Shown here one piece after another: positions 1-6,835 of a stretch of 10,111 bases of DNA. A program made the position numbers and the translations under genes. The stretch is from assembly GCA_002502685.1 (NCBI GenBank), contig DAQA01000037.1:1-10111 (forward strand), in the 5' to 3' direction. The stretch is from Euryarchaeota archaeon UBA202. GTDB lineage: Archaea; Thermoplasmatota; E2; UBA202. Position 1 is the first letter of the stretch. Each line of letters begins with the position of its first letter. Below the pieces are notes generated by a model that saw only the letters and a list, made by a program, of their open reading frames with translations, ran no database searches and had not been told where the DNA came from.

Positions 1-381
1 TGGTGTTCCTATGCCGGGGCAGATTTAGCAGGTACCAGTAAACTTCAGGTTCCCTCTTCCCTTACACCAATCCGAGTCATGTGCTCCAGTAGGGTTGATC
101 CAGTTCTAGTTCTAACTGCACTCTTGAGGGGTGCAGATGGTGTACTGATAGCAGGATGTCACCCCGGGGACTGCCACTATGATGAAGGAAATTATTATAC
201 CCGGAGGCGATTTGCCACATTAAAAAAAGTAGTTGAAAGCCTTGGTTTAGAACATGACCGGCTCTGTTTATCATGGATCTCTGCATCAGAAGGCCAAAGA
301 TTTGCAGATATTATTACTGAATTCACTGAAAAAATAAAGAAAATGGGACCAAACCCCATGAAAAAAAACACGGGACTATAG
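1..381 (+). CDS. mvhD: MvhD-like iron-sulfur subunit, copy 1 (5' end outside window)
   Basis: This is the delta-subunit family of F420-non-reducing hydrogenase (MvhD), a small [2Fe-2S] protein that passes electrons from an electron-input module to HdrA. The frame is open from base 1, beginning W-C-S-Y-A-G-A-D. That is the second half of the family's CNWC motif, so only about 15-20 N-terminal residues are missing. Other conserved cysteines are visible in VMCSSRVDP and in GCHPGDCHY. The 126 residues present end at TAG 379-381. The protein is clearly paralogous to the one at 5631-6062, sharing for example the LSWISASEGQ stretch. The hdrA-like gene starts 19 bases downstream, so the two are very likely co-transcribed. 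The internal ATG at 79 is not the start, because conserved family sequence lies upstream of it. The family assignment is secure; the partners are inferred from neighbours. Confidence 0.93.
   Translation, partial: WCSYAGADLAGTSKLQVPSSLTPIRVMCSSRVDPVLVLTALLRGADGVLIAGCHPGDCHYDEGNYYTRRRFATLKKVVESLGLEHDRLCLSWISASEGQRFADIITEFTEKIKKMGPNPMKKNTGL
241..295 (+). repeat. Direct repeat copy A inside mvhD-like 1
   Basis: This 55-base block matches 5922-5976 in mvhD-like 2 with 3 mismatches. It encodes the segment from LGLEHDR to ISASEG. The identity is far above that of the adjoining parts of the two genes. Confidence 0.85.
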
Positions 382-400
382 ATTAAAAAAAAAAAGGGAT

Positions 401-1696
401 ATGAATAATAAAAACAGTAATTCAGATATTTTAGTCATAGGGGCTGGAATTGCAGGAATTGAAGCTAGTTTAATGCTGTCCAAATCTGATAGAAAAGTGC
501 ACTTAATCGAAAAAAACTCTTATACCGGGGGTATGTCCATCAAATTTGAAGAGGTATTTTCCAACATGGAATGCTCCACCTGCATGATTTCCCCAAAACA
601 ACAAGACCTTCTGCAGGATAAAAACATCAATCTAATCATGCTAGCAACGGTAGAAGACGTAAAGGGATCACCCGGAGATTTTAAAGTAAAAATCCATAAA
701 AAACCCAGATATGTTGATATGGATAACTGTATAGGATGTACAGCATGTTTTGACCCCTGCCCTGTCAGCATTAAAAATGAGTTCGAAGAAGGACTGTCCA
801 CTAGAAAAGCCATATACATTCCCTGTGCAGGAGCACTCCCAAATGTTCCCTGTATTGACACCAATAACTGTCTTCGATTCCAGGGGAAAGATTGCCAGGC
901 TTGTCAAGACGCCTGCATGTTTAATGCTATAGATTTTAATCAAAAGGATGAAAAAATAGAGCTGAACGTCGAAGCCATCATTGTAGCTACAGGATATAAA
1001 CTATTCGACCCCAACAACACTCCCCACTATGGATACAAAAAAATTAATGATGTGTATACCGCACTAGAATTTGAAAGACTGTATGCATCAAATGGACCAA
1101 CCCAAGGAAAGATACAATTAAAGAATGGTAAAACACCCAAATCTGGAGCAATCATACACTGCATCGGCAGGGATAAACAAGGATATTGCTCATCTGTATG
1201 CTGCATGTATTCACTAAAATTCAACCATTATCTAAAATCCAAAATACCCGAAATACAAATATTTGAACTGTACACAGATCTCTGCATACCTGGAAAATCA
1301 CACCAAAAATTCTATGAAAAAATCAAACAAACAGGTACAACACTGATTCGCGCTACCGATATTAAAATCACACAGCAAGGACAAAAAATAGCCATTACCC
1401 ATACAGATGAAAAGGGAAAAAAAAGAAACATCATCGTGGACATGGTGATCCTCTCTCCAGCAATAGTACCCAACACCGATGCCTCACAACTTGCTAACAT
1501 ATTAGGTATAACCTGTGATGACCTAGGTTTTTACAAAGAAGAAAACCAAAATATATCCTCCGTGGTCACCCCCAAACCTGGAGTTTTCATAGCAGGATGC
1601 TCCCAAGGACCAAAAAATATTCAAGAAACAGTATCCCAAGCAAACGCAGCAGTAGGAAAAATATTATCTGCATCACAGGAAGGAATCAATGGATAG
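401..1696 (+). CDS. hdrA: HdrA-like FAD/iron-sulfur protein 1 (short form with inserted ferredoxin domain)
   Basis: This is the HdrA subunit family of heterodisulfide reductase, the flavin hub that can bifurcate electrons in the cytoplasm. The 431 residues begin directly with the FAD-binding GAGIAG motif (residues 14-19), so the N-terminal HdrA domain of about 130 residues is absent. ECSTC (57-61) follows. An inserted ferredoxin-like domain spans about 105-180, with C110-x2-C113-x2-C116-x3-C120-P and C157-x7-C165-x2-C168-x3-C172. The thioredoxin-reductase-like core then resumes: VATG at 195-198, the cluster cysteines C254, C263, C267 and C268, and an IAGCSQGPK flavin motif near 398-405. There is no C-terminal ferredoxin domain. 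The layout recalls QmoA-type short HdrA proteins. The SD site is weak (GGGAT just before the ATG). The 3' end overlaps the next hdrA-like gene by 8 bases. Extra cysteines at 142 and 151 look unusual. Confidence 0.93.
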   Translation: MNNKNSNSDILVIGAGIAGIEASLMLSKSDRKVHLIEKNSYTGGMSIKFEEVFSNMECSTCMISPKQQDLLQDKNINLIMLATVEDVKGSPGDFKVKIHKKPRYVDMDNCIGCTACFDPCPVSIKNEFEEGLSTRKAIYIPCAGALPNVPCIDTNNCLRFQGKDCQACQDACMFNAIDFNQKDEKIELNVEAIIVATGYKLFDPNNTPHYGYKKINDVYTALEFERLYASNGPTQGKIQLKNGKTPKSGAIIHCIGRDKQGYCSSVCCMYSLKFNHYLKSKIPEIQIFELYTDLCIPGKSHQKFYEKIKQTGTTLIRATDIKITQQGQKIAITHTDEKGKKRNIIVDMVILSPAIVPNTDASQLANILGITCDDLGFYKEENQNISSVVTPKPGVFIAGCSQGPKNIQETVSQANAAVGKILSASQEGING

Positions 1697-3377
1697 AAAA
1701 ATAGGTGTCTACATATGTGAATGTGGCCCAAATATCGCTGAAAAAATTGATATAGATAAAGTAATCAAAGCTGTCTCACCCCTTGATGACGTATCGATCG
1801 CCACACGGTATAAACTTCTTTGCTCCGAACAAGGTAAAAAATTTCTTGAAGAACAAATTAAAAAAAATGGTTTAACACACCTTGTTGTTGCTGCATGCTC
1901 ACCCCGAGACCATCAACACACCTTTATGACAATATGTGAAAACGCAGGCATCAATCCCTTTCTATTCCAACTTGCCAACATCCGCGAACAATGCGCATGG
2001 ATCACCGAAAATAAAGAGGAAGCAACAAATAAAGCTATTCGCTTAACAAAAGCGGCTATTGGACGCGTACGTTATCATGTTCCACTTGAAAAAAAAGAGA
2101 TAGAGAGCAATCCAGATGTCTTGGTTATTGGCGGCGGTATTGCAGGTATGGAGGCAAGTTTACATCTTGCAAGTCCCCAGAGAAAAATCTATTTAGTGGA
2201 AAAAACCTCCCAGTTAGGCGGAGTGGTTACAAACCTTGAAAAAACTTTTCCAGATATGCAGTCTTGCCCAAAGATTATTCAGGATAAAATTGACCAAGTC
2301 ACTAATAATGATAACATCAAGGTTTATACCAACTGTGAGGTAACAGAGATACTGGGTTTCTTTGGAAATTTTGAGGGAACGGTTACACAAAATAATAATG
2401 AAGATAAAACAACTGTTGGATTCAATGTTGGCGCAGTGGTATTAGCTACGGGGTGTGCTCTTTTTGATCCTACAGATGATCCTAACTATGGCTATGGAAA
2501 ATTTGACAATGTTATTACCGCTTTGGAATTTGAAAAAATGAATTTGGCAGGAAACATTCGTCTAAAAAATGGTAAAACACCGAAATCCGTGGCTATTATT
2601 CACTGTGTCGGCAGGGATAAAAAAGGTTATTGTTCCGAGATATGTTGTATGTATTCAATTAAATTTGTCAGGTATCTCCAAAATAAAATTCCTGAGATCA
2701 AAATCTCTAATTTTTACACTGATTTATGCCTTCCTGAGAAATCGTATCAAAAATTCTATGAGCAAAGTAGGGGAAAAAAGAATGATTTTATCAGGATTGA
2801 CTCTATCAAAATTACTAACCCAGGAAATAAGCTAACCATTACCCATAATGATGAACAAGGCAATAAAAAAAGCCACGGGGTTGATATGGTTATTCTTTCC
2901 CCTGCTCTAGAACCCTCAGTGGATACAAAAAAACTTGCCGAATTCACTAGAATTTCTCAGGATGATGAAGGATTTTTTGCTGAAGAACATGAAAAGCTAG
3001 GGCCAGTGACAACATCCACAGAAGGAGTATACATCGCTGGCTGTGCCCAAGGACCTAAAAGTATCCAAAATACACTTATTCAAGCAGAAGCAGTTGCTGG
3101 AAAAATACTTTCATCACTTATACCTGGTAAAAAAATCGAACCCGAAGTAAAAGTGGCCCATATATCTGAATCATTTTGTATTGGATGTAAAACATGCCTT
3201 ACGGTTTGCTCATACGGAGTCATCACGTTTGATTCAACAAAAAAAGTTTGTGTTGCCAACGAGGTAATATGTCGAGGATGCGGTAATTGTGTTGCTGCAT
3301 GCCCCTCGGGTGCAGCTAGTCTCAAACATTTCACTTTTAATCAACTGCGCCAAGAACTCAAGGAGGCTGTTTTATGA
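1689..3377 (+). CDS. hdrA: HdrA-like FAD/iron-sulfur protein 2 (N-terminal and C-terminal domains, no inserted ferredoxin)
   Basis: This is a second HdrA homologue, of 562 residues. The N-terminal HdrA domain (1-130) is typical: YICECGPNI with C10 and C12, C45, VVAACSPR with C70, and ANIREQC with C102. The FAD motif GGGIAG is at 148-153, and ATG at 253-255. The core cluster cysteines are C306, C315, C319 and C320, and IAGCAQGPK lies near 449-457. A C-terminal 2[4Fe-4S] ferredoxin domain carries C497/C500/C503/C507 and C528/C531/C534/C538-P. The inserted ferredoxin domain of the first HdrA is missing: the core runs from about residue 230 to 245 without a cysteine motif. Gene 1 and gene 2 are close paralogues in the core (both have LKNGKTPKS and GYCS..CCMYS). 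An AGGAAGGA SD site at 1677-1684 lies inside the upstream gene and supports the ATG at 1689. The stop overlaps the next ATG in an ATGA arrangement, suggesting translational coupling. Confidence 0.94.
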   Translation: MDRKIGVYICECGPNIAEKIDIDKVIKAVSPLDDVSIATRYKLLCSEQGKKFLEEQIKKNGLTHLVVAACSPRDHQHTFMTICENAGINPFLFQLANIREQCAWITENKEEATNKAIRLTKAAIGRVRYHVPLEKKEIESNPDVLVIGGGIAGMEASLHLASPQRKIYLVEKTSQLGGVVTNLEKTFPDMQSCPKIIQDKIDQVTNNDNIKVYTNCEVTEILGFFGNFEGTVTQNNNEDKTTVGFNVGAVVLATGCALFDPTDDPNYGYGKFDNVITALEFEKMNLAGNIRLKNGKTPKSVAIIHCVGRDKKGYCSEICCMYSIKFVRYLQNKIPEIKISNFYTDLCLPEKSYQKFYEQSRGKKNDFIRIDSIKITNPGNKLTITHNDEQGNKKSHGVDMVILSPALEPSVDTKKLAEFTRISQDDEGFFAEEHEKLGPVTTSTEGVYIAGCAQGPKSIQNTLIQAEAVAGKILSSLIPGKKIEPEVKVAHISESFCIGCKTCLTVCSYGVITFDSTKKVCVANEVICRGCGNCVAACPSGAASLKHFTFNQLRQELKEAVL

Positions 3378-4513
3378 ATAATTCTAGTGATAGTTCTGAG
3401 GATAAAGGAGTGGTCATCCAGGTAAAAAATACACAAAAAGAAACGGTCAATGATTTCCTTAAAAAAGCAATGGAACAAGGTGTTTTCGATGCTGTTCTCA
3501 TCTCTATGAAAGTTCCAGCTGGTGATTCATTTGCATATGTATTATTAACGGATAAAGAGCTTCTCAAAGATACATTTCCCCTTCCCCCAATCATGTCTGT
3601 TCAAGGAGCCAAGGCAATTTCTAGTATAACCCGACGGGGAAAAGGAAATAAAAAAATTGCTGCAATTATGCGCCCGTGTGAAATAAGGGCAACAGTTGAA
3701 CTAACAAAGCTTGGTCAGATAGATTTAGATAATATTGTCCTTATTAGTATGGATTGCTTTGGTGTCATGCCTACTCCTAGCTTCATTAAGGACCCTGAAA
3801 AGTCCCTTAAAAAATTCGAGGATGCCATAAGGATAGAGGATGATACAGTAATGAGACCAGTGTGCCGGATATGCGATAAATCCAGTATGGTAGCCGGTGA
3901 TCTTCACATAGGTACTCGAGGTGTACAAAAAGATGCTTTTTTTATTGTGTCTAATACCAAAAAAGGAAAGGACATTCTAGATAAACTTGGTTTAATATCC
4001 AACAAAAATATTGATACTTGGCTTGCCAAAGTTAAAGAGAATGCAAAAGAGAAACAGAAAAAAAGAAAGCAGGCACATAAAGACTTACAGTCCAGTATAA
4101 AAAACCTGGATAAATTTCTTGACACATTTAGCCACTGTATAAATTGTCATAACTGTATGAGAGCCTGCCCCATTTGTTGTTGCCGTGTGTGCTATTTTGA
4201 TTCTGATAAGATGAAACATCCATCTGATGATTATCTCCGGATTGCAAAATCCAAGGGATCCATTAGATTCTTACCTGATACCACCATTTTTCATATAGGA
4301 AGAATGGTACATATGAGTCTGTCATGTGTAAGCTGTGGATCGTGTGAAGATGCATGCCCCATGTCTATCCCTGTCGCACAGCTATTCAGTATGACCGCGG
4401 ATGAAACCCAAGGCTTATTTGATTATATCGCCGGTAAAAGCCTGGAGGAACCCCTTCCCCTAACCACTTTCATAAAAGAAGAACTATCTGAAGTAGAGGA
4501 TGTCCATGACTAA
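3374..4513 (+). CDS. F420 hydrogenase/dehydrogenase beta-subunit-like iron-sulfur flavoprotein 1
   Basis: The 379 residues resemble the FrhB/FdhB family, whose members bind flavin and often F420 and pass electrons to a partner enzyme. The N-terminal half has the family-like segment RPCEIRA near 100-106 and ISMDCFG near 125-130. A lysine-rich, probably helical stretch spans about 215-245. The C-terminal half is a dicluster ferredoxin region: C255/C258/C261/C265-P, then an unusual CPICCCRVC run (265-273), then C318/C321/C324/C328-P. The end has the family-like GKSLEEPLPLTTF. The gene starts at an ATGA overlap with hdrA-like 2, behind an AGGAGG SD site at 3361-3366 with 7-base spacing. Related proteins sit beside HdrA/MvhD genes in methanogens and sulfate reducers, so it is probably the electron entry or exit arm of the complex. 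Whether it uses F420, NAD(P)H or another carrier cannot be read from the sequence. Confidence 0.85.
   Translation: MNNSSDSSEDKGVVIQVKNTQKETVNDFLKKAMEQGVFDAVLISMKVPAGDSFAYVLLTDKELLKDTFPLPPIMSVQGAKAISSITRRGKGNKKIAAIMRPCEIRATVELTKLGQIDLDNIVLISMDCFGVMPTPSFIKDPEKSLKKFEDAIRIEDDTVMRPVCRICDKSSMVAGDLHIGTRGVQKDAFFIVSNTKKGKDILDKLGLISNKNIDTWLAKVKENAKEKQKKRKQAHKDLQSSIKNLDKFLDTFSHCINCHNCMRACPICCCRVCYFDSDKMKHPSDDYLRIAKSKGSIRFLPDTTIFHIGRMVHMSLSCVSCGSCEDACPMSIPVAQLFSMTADETQGLFDYIAGKSLEEPLPLTTFIKEELSEVEDVHD
4496..4499 (+). promoter_or_regulatory. SD site deciding the start of the second beta-subunit-like gene
   Basis: GAGG lies directly against the ATG at 4500, which is too close for normal initiation, but it is 6 bases before the ATG at 4506. 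The second ATG (protein start MTKVLTIN) is therefore the better start, giving an 8-base overlap with the upstream gene. Confidence 0.6.
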
Positions 4514-5621
4514 GGTGCTAACAATAAATCAAAGCGTTGAAATGGGTATCCGTGAATTCCTCAAATTTCTATTAGACAAAAGCAAGGTAAAAGGAGTGTT
4601 CACATTAAAAAAGCTAAATAAAGGAGGAGATGTAGCGTATTCACTGATTACACGATCAGATGAGCTCAAGGATACAGTACCCTTTTTTCCATTAATGCCT
4701 ATTAATGCCGGGAAATTATTATCCCGTTTTACCATGAATGGGGCTACAAGTGAACCCGTGGCCGTGGTGTTAAAACCCTGTGAACTAAGAGCGTTTATAG
4801 AACTTGTAAAACTTGAACAGGGATTCCTGGAAAACATCATGTTTATAAGTGCGACATGCGGTGGCGTCTATCCTTTGAACATGGTCCATGACGGAACTAT
4901 TGACAAAAACCTATCACAGTACTGGACCGCGATAAAAAAAGAGGAAATACCCCCTAATTTAAGACCGGCTTGTAAAGCATGTACAGAATTTATACCCTAT
5001 AATACAGATATGACGATTAACCTAGTGGGCAACAAGACTCTAGATAGCCAATGTGAAATTTTTATTGAATCAAAAAAAGGGGAAGAATTAGCCAAAGACA
5101 AAGACATAAAGAAAAAATATAGTGAAAAAGAATCTAAGAAAAAGAACCTAGATAATTTCCGAGGAAAAAGAGAAGCAGAAAAGAAAAAAATTTTTGATGA
5201 AATAACCCCAAAATTAACAGGCATGGATGGTCTGATAAATATATTTGGAAAATGCATAGGGTGCCATGGATGCAGTAAGGTTTGCCCTATTTGTTATTGC
5301 AAGTTATGCGAGTTTGAGTCGTCTGACTCTGAATATGGGCCTTCCCATTATGAATCTGAGCTGAGACGGAGAGGAGCAGTGAGGGTTCCACCTAATACGC
5401 TCTATTATCACCTTGGTCGATTGTCACACATCGCTATTTCTTGTGTTGGATGTGGTTCATGTGAAGATGTCTGCCCCGTGGATATACCCCTTTCAATTAT
5501 TTTTAAGAAAATCGGTGAATCTGTTCAGCACATGTTTGAGTATATCCCTGGAAAAAGTATTACGGAAAAAATTCCTCTTACAACGTTTAAAGAAAAAGAA
5601 TTGACTGAAATTGAAAAATAG
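4506..5621 (+). CDS. F420 hydrogenase/dehydrogenase beta-subunit-like iron-sulfur flavoprotein 2
   Basis: This is a paralogue of the preceding gene with the same architecture: 371 residues from the ATG at 4506, or 373 from 4500. Numbering from 4500, KPCELRAF is near 92-99, FISATCGGVYP near 115-125, and a very lysine/glutamate-rich segment spans about 193-232. The ferredoxin region follows: C252/C255/C258/C262-P, the ICYCKLC motif to C270, and C315/C318/C321/C325-P. The end has GKSITEKIPLTTF. It overlaps the upstream gene and is followed after 9 bases by mvhD-like 2, so it belongs to the same operon. Having two diverged copies side by side suggests a heterodimer or two different partner sites rather than redundancy. 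No catalytic formate dehydrogenase or hydrogenase gene is in the window to say what it pairs with. Family-level assignment is good; the substrate is unknown. Confidence 0.85.
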   Translation: MTKVLTINQSVEMGIREFLKFLLDKSKVKGVFTLKKLNKGGDVAYSLITRSDELKDTVPFFPLMPINAGKLLSRFTMNGATSEPVAVVLKPCELRAFIELVKLEQGFLENIMFISATCGGVYPLNMVHDGTIDKNLSQYWTAIKKEEIPPNLRPACKACTEFIPYNTDMTINLVGNKTLDSQCEIFIESKKGEELAKDKDIKKKYSEKESKKKNLDNFRGKREAEKKKIFDEITPKLTGMDGLINIFGKCIGCHGCSKVCPICYCKLCEFESSDSEYGPSHYESELRRRGAVRVPPNTLYYHLGRLSHIAISCVGCGSCEDVCPVDIPLSIIFKKIGESVQHMFEYIPGKSITEKIPLTTFKEKELTEIEK

Positions 5622-5628
5622 AGGTGAT
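5621..5628 (+). promoter_or_regulatory. Strong SD site for mvhD-like 2
   Basis: GAGGTGAT, the full complement of the conserved 16S rRNA 3' end, starts on the last base of the upstream stop codon and sits 2 bases before the ATG at 5631 (5 bases counted from GAGGT). It supports that ATG over the internal one at 5652, which has no SD site. Confidence 0.75.
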
Positions 5629-5630
5629 GG

Positions 5631-6062
5631 ATGAAAAAAGATGATGATTTTATGCCAAAAATACTTACTTTTCTTTGTAATTGGTGCTCCTATGCAGGAG
5701 CAGATCTAGCGGGAACTAGCAGACTTAAATATCCCACCTCTATCATACCCATTAGGGTGATGTGTTCGAGCAGGGTCGATCCTCTTTTTATCTTGAAAGG
5801 TTATCTAAATGGTGCAGATGGTGTTCTCTTAACAGGTTGTCATCCCGGTGATTGCCATTACCAGAGCGGAAATTATCACACACGAAGACGATTTGCCGTA
5901 CTAAAAAAAATATTTGAAAACCTTGGTTTAGAACATGAACGTCTCCGTTTATCATGGATCTCTGCATCAGAAGGCCAGAAATATGCAAAAATAACCACAG
6001 AATTTACACAAAAGATCAAGGAATTAGGAAAGAATTCTACAGGAACTGAAATATTCTTATAA
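5631..6062 (+). CDS. mvhD: MvhD-like iron-sulfur subunit, copy 2
   Basis: This is a complete MvhD-family protein of 143 residues, about the usual length for the stand-alone subunit. The conserved CNWC motif is at 16-19 and runs on into SYAGADLAGTSR. C45 is in VMCSSRVDP, and C70 and C75 are in GCHPGDC. These are the cysteines expected to hold the [2Fe-2S] cluster that relays electrons to HdrA. A strong SD site selects the ATG at 5631, which adds a short charged leader (MKKDDDF) before the usual MPKILTF start. It is the last gene of the operon. Part of it is nearly identical at DNA level to copy 1 (see findings). Downstream, 118 bases separate it from the convergent cupin gene. The two copies could bind different HdrA halves or different input modules. 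Confidence 0.95.
   Translation: MKKDDDFMPKILTFLCNWCSYAGADLAGTSRLKYPTSIIPIRVMCSSRVDPLFILKGYLNGADGVLLTGCHPGDCHYQSGNYHTRRRFAVLKKIFENLGLEHERLRLSWISASEGQKYAKITTEFTQKIKELGKNSTGTEIFL
5922..5976 (+). repeat. Direct repeat copy B inside mvhD-like 2
   Basis: This is the partner of the block at 241-295, in the same orientation and 5681 bases away. Recombination between the two would remove or duplicate the whole Hdr operon between them. Confidence 0.85.
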
Positions 6063-6148
6063 ATTTCACCAAATTTTTAGTATATGAACCGTAAGATCTA
6101 TTGGTATAAAGAAAATACACTAGTGCAAAATTTCATTGACATAATAAT

Positions 6149-6161
6149 AAAAAAAAAAAAA
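6149..6161 (-). terminator. Oligo-T terminator downstream of the cupin gene
   Basis: A run of 13 A on the plus strand reads as 13 T on the minus strand, 19 bases after the cupin stop. I see no convincing stem before it, which suits archaeal oligo-T termination better than a bacterial hairpin terminator. The rest of the 118-base convergent gap shows nothing I recognise. Confidence 0.55.
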
Positions 6162-6180
6162 GATGCTACCGATAACCGTT

Positions 6181-6528
6181 TTATAAATCACTTTCTATAA
6201 AAGTAGGTGGTGTACCAATAGTGATATATTTTACTTTTTTATCGCCATGATTTTTTGCTCTATGTTTTAATGTAGATTTGTGCCATAATATATCTCCTTT
6301 GGAAAGTTTATATGAATGTTCACCAACTTCGTATTCCATTTCGCCTTCAATACAAAGATGTATTTCTTCACCATCATGTCGATACCATCTTGATTTTCTA
6401 TGTGGTTCTATCTCAGCAATTTTTGCTTCCATTTTCTCTGATTTAACTTTCATTCTATAAATTCTTCCAAGCCTAGTTATTTTTGCTTTTTGATCTCCAC
6501 TTTTAATAAATATTGTATCATTATTCAT
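6181..6528 (-). CDS. Small cupin-domain protein
   Basis: The 115 residues form a single cupin beta-barrel of the type often fused to helix-turn-helix regulators, but no DNA-binding domain is present. The cupin core runs from H51-D-G-E-E through EGEMEYEVG (about 61-69), KLSKGD (74-79) and KHRAKN (88-93), to a TPPTF near the C-terminus. H51, E54 or E55, and H89 are plausible metal ligands. The second histidine of the classical HxH motif is replaced by glycine, as is common in this regulator-type cupin group. The substrate is not predictable; roles in small-ligand sensing or sugar/organic-acid handling are typical of the superfamily. The gene stands alone, convergent to the Hdr operon. There is no clear SD site, so it may be read from a very short leader. 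Confidence 0.8.
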   Translation of the reverse strand: MNNDTIFIKSGDQKAKITRLGRIYRMKVKSEKMEAKIAEIEPHRKSRWYRHDGEEIHLCIEGEMEYEVGEHSYKLSKGDILWHKSTLKHRAKNHGDKKVKYITIGTPPTFIESDL

Positions 6529-6825
6529 CTTTGTTCATATTAGGAAAAAAAGAATGCTTAATAAATATTTCCAATAATTCTTACCGATTATCAAAAAGAG
6601 TTAAGTTAAAAAATGATTTAGGTACAAGAAAAAGCGTAGATATAATTATGGGAACCTATAAGATAATAGATATAGCCGAAGTATATGAAAAAAGTTTTTC
6701 AGATGCTGAAAAAACTGTCAGAAAAAATTATACATGATGAGATTACCAAGTGTGATGTATAACTTGAAAATGATAAGCCTGTTTTTTTAATCCGGGATAA
6801 AAATAACACTGAAATTGAAAGATAA
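6513..6825 (+). pseudogene. Possible broken small gene between cupin and acyl-CoA dehydrogenase
   Basis: This 312-base gap has protein-like sequence in two plus-strand frames. Frame A runs from 6513 (or from ATG 6648) through MGTYKIIDIAEVYEKSFSD and continues to a TGA-TGA pair after 6734. If one base is dropped in the A-run at 6709-6714, the reading shifts to LSEKIIHDEITKCDV and stops at TAA 6760-6762. Beyond that stop the same frame gives LENDKPVFLIRDKNNTEIER, ending at TAA 6823-6825. Such a pattern fits a decayed gene with one indel and one stop. It could instead be a short intact ORF, an assembly error in a homopolymer, or chance in AT-rich DNA. I do not recognise a family and see no SD site. 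Confidence 0.25.
6558..6572 (-). promoter_or_regulatory. Possible archaeal TATA element for the cupin gene
   Basis: On the minus strand an AAATATTTATTAA-like element lies about 35 bases before the cupin ATG. An archaeal TATA box there would put transcription start only a few bases before the ATG, in line with the missing SD site. In DNA this AT-rich, the match is weak evidence. Confidence 0.3.
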
Positions 6826-6835
6826 AAAAAAAAAA
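6824..6835 (-). terminator. Oligo-T terminator of the larA/acyl-CoA dehydrogenase operon
   Basis: Twelve A on the plus strand read as 12 T on the minus strand, beginning 6 bases past the acyl-CoA dehydrogenase stop. No strong hairpin precedes the tract. It resembles the tract after the cupin gene, so both minus-strand units seem to end in the same way. Confidence 0.55.

Noticed and set aside
385..395. Run of 11 A between mvhD-like 1 and hdrA-like 1 as a terminator
   Set aside because: It reads as T only on the minus strand, where no gene ends; on the coding strand it is an A-run leading into the weak SD site of hdrA-like 1.
520..943. Minus-strand ORFs opposite hdrA-like 1
   Set aside because: They are antisense shadows of a gene with clear FAD and ferredoxin motifs, and they show no motifs of their own.
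401..3377. Naming the pair qmoA and qmoB
   Set aside because: QmoB carries a fused MvhD domain and the Qmo operon has a membrane QmoC next to aprBA. None of that is seen, so the hdrA-like label is safer.
1..6062. Selenocysteine or pyrrolysine in the Hdr/MvhD genes
   Set aside because: Some Hdr-linked proteins contain selenocysteine, but all frames here are uninterrupted, and the expected cysteine positions have ordinary cysteine codons.
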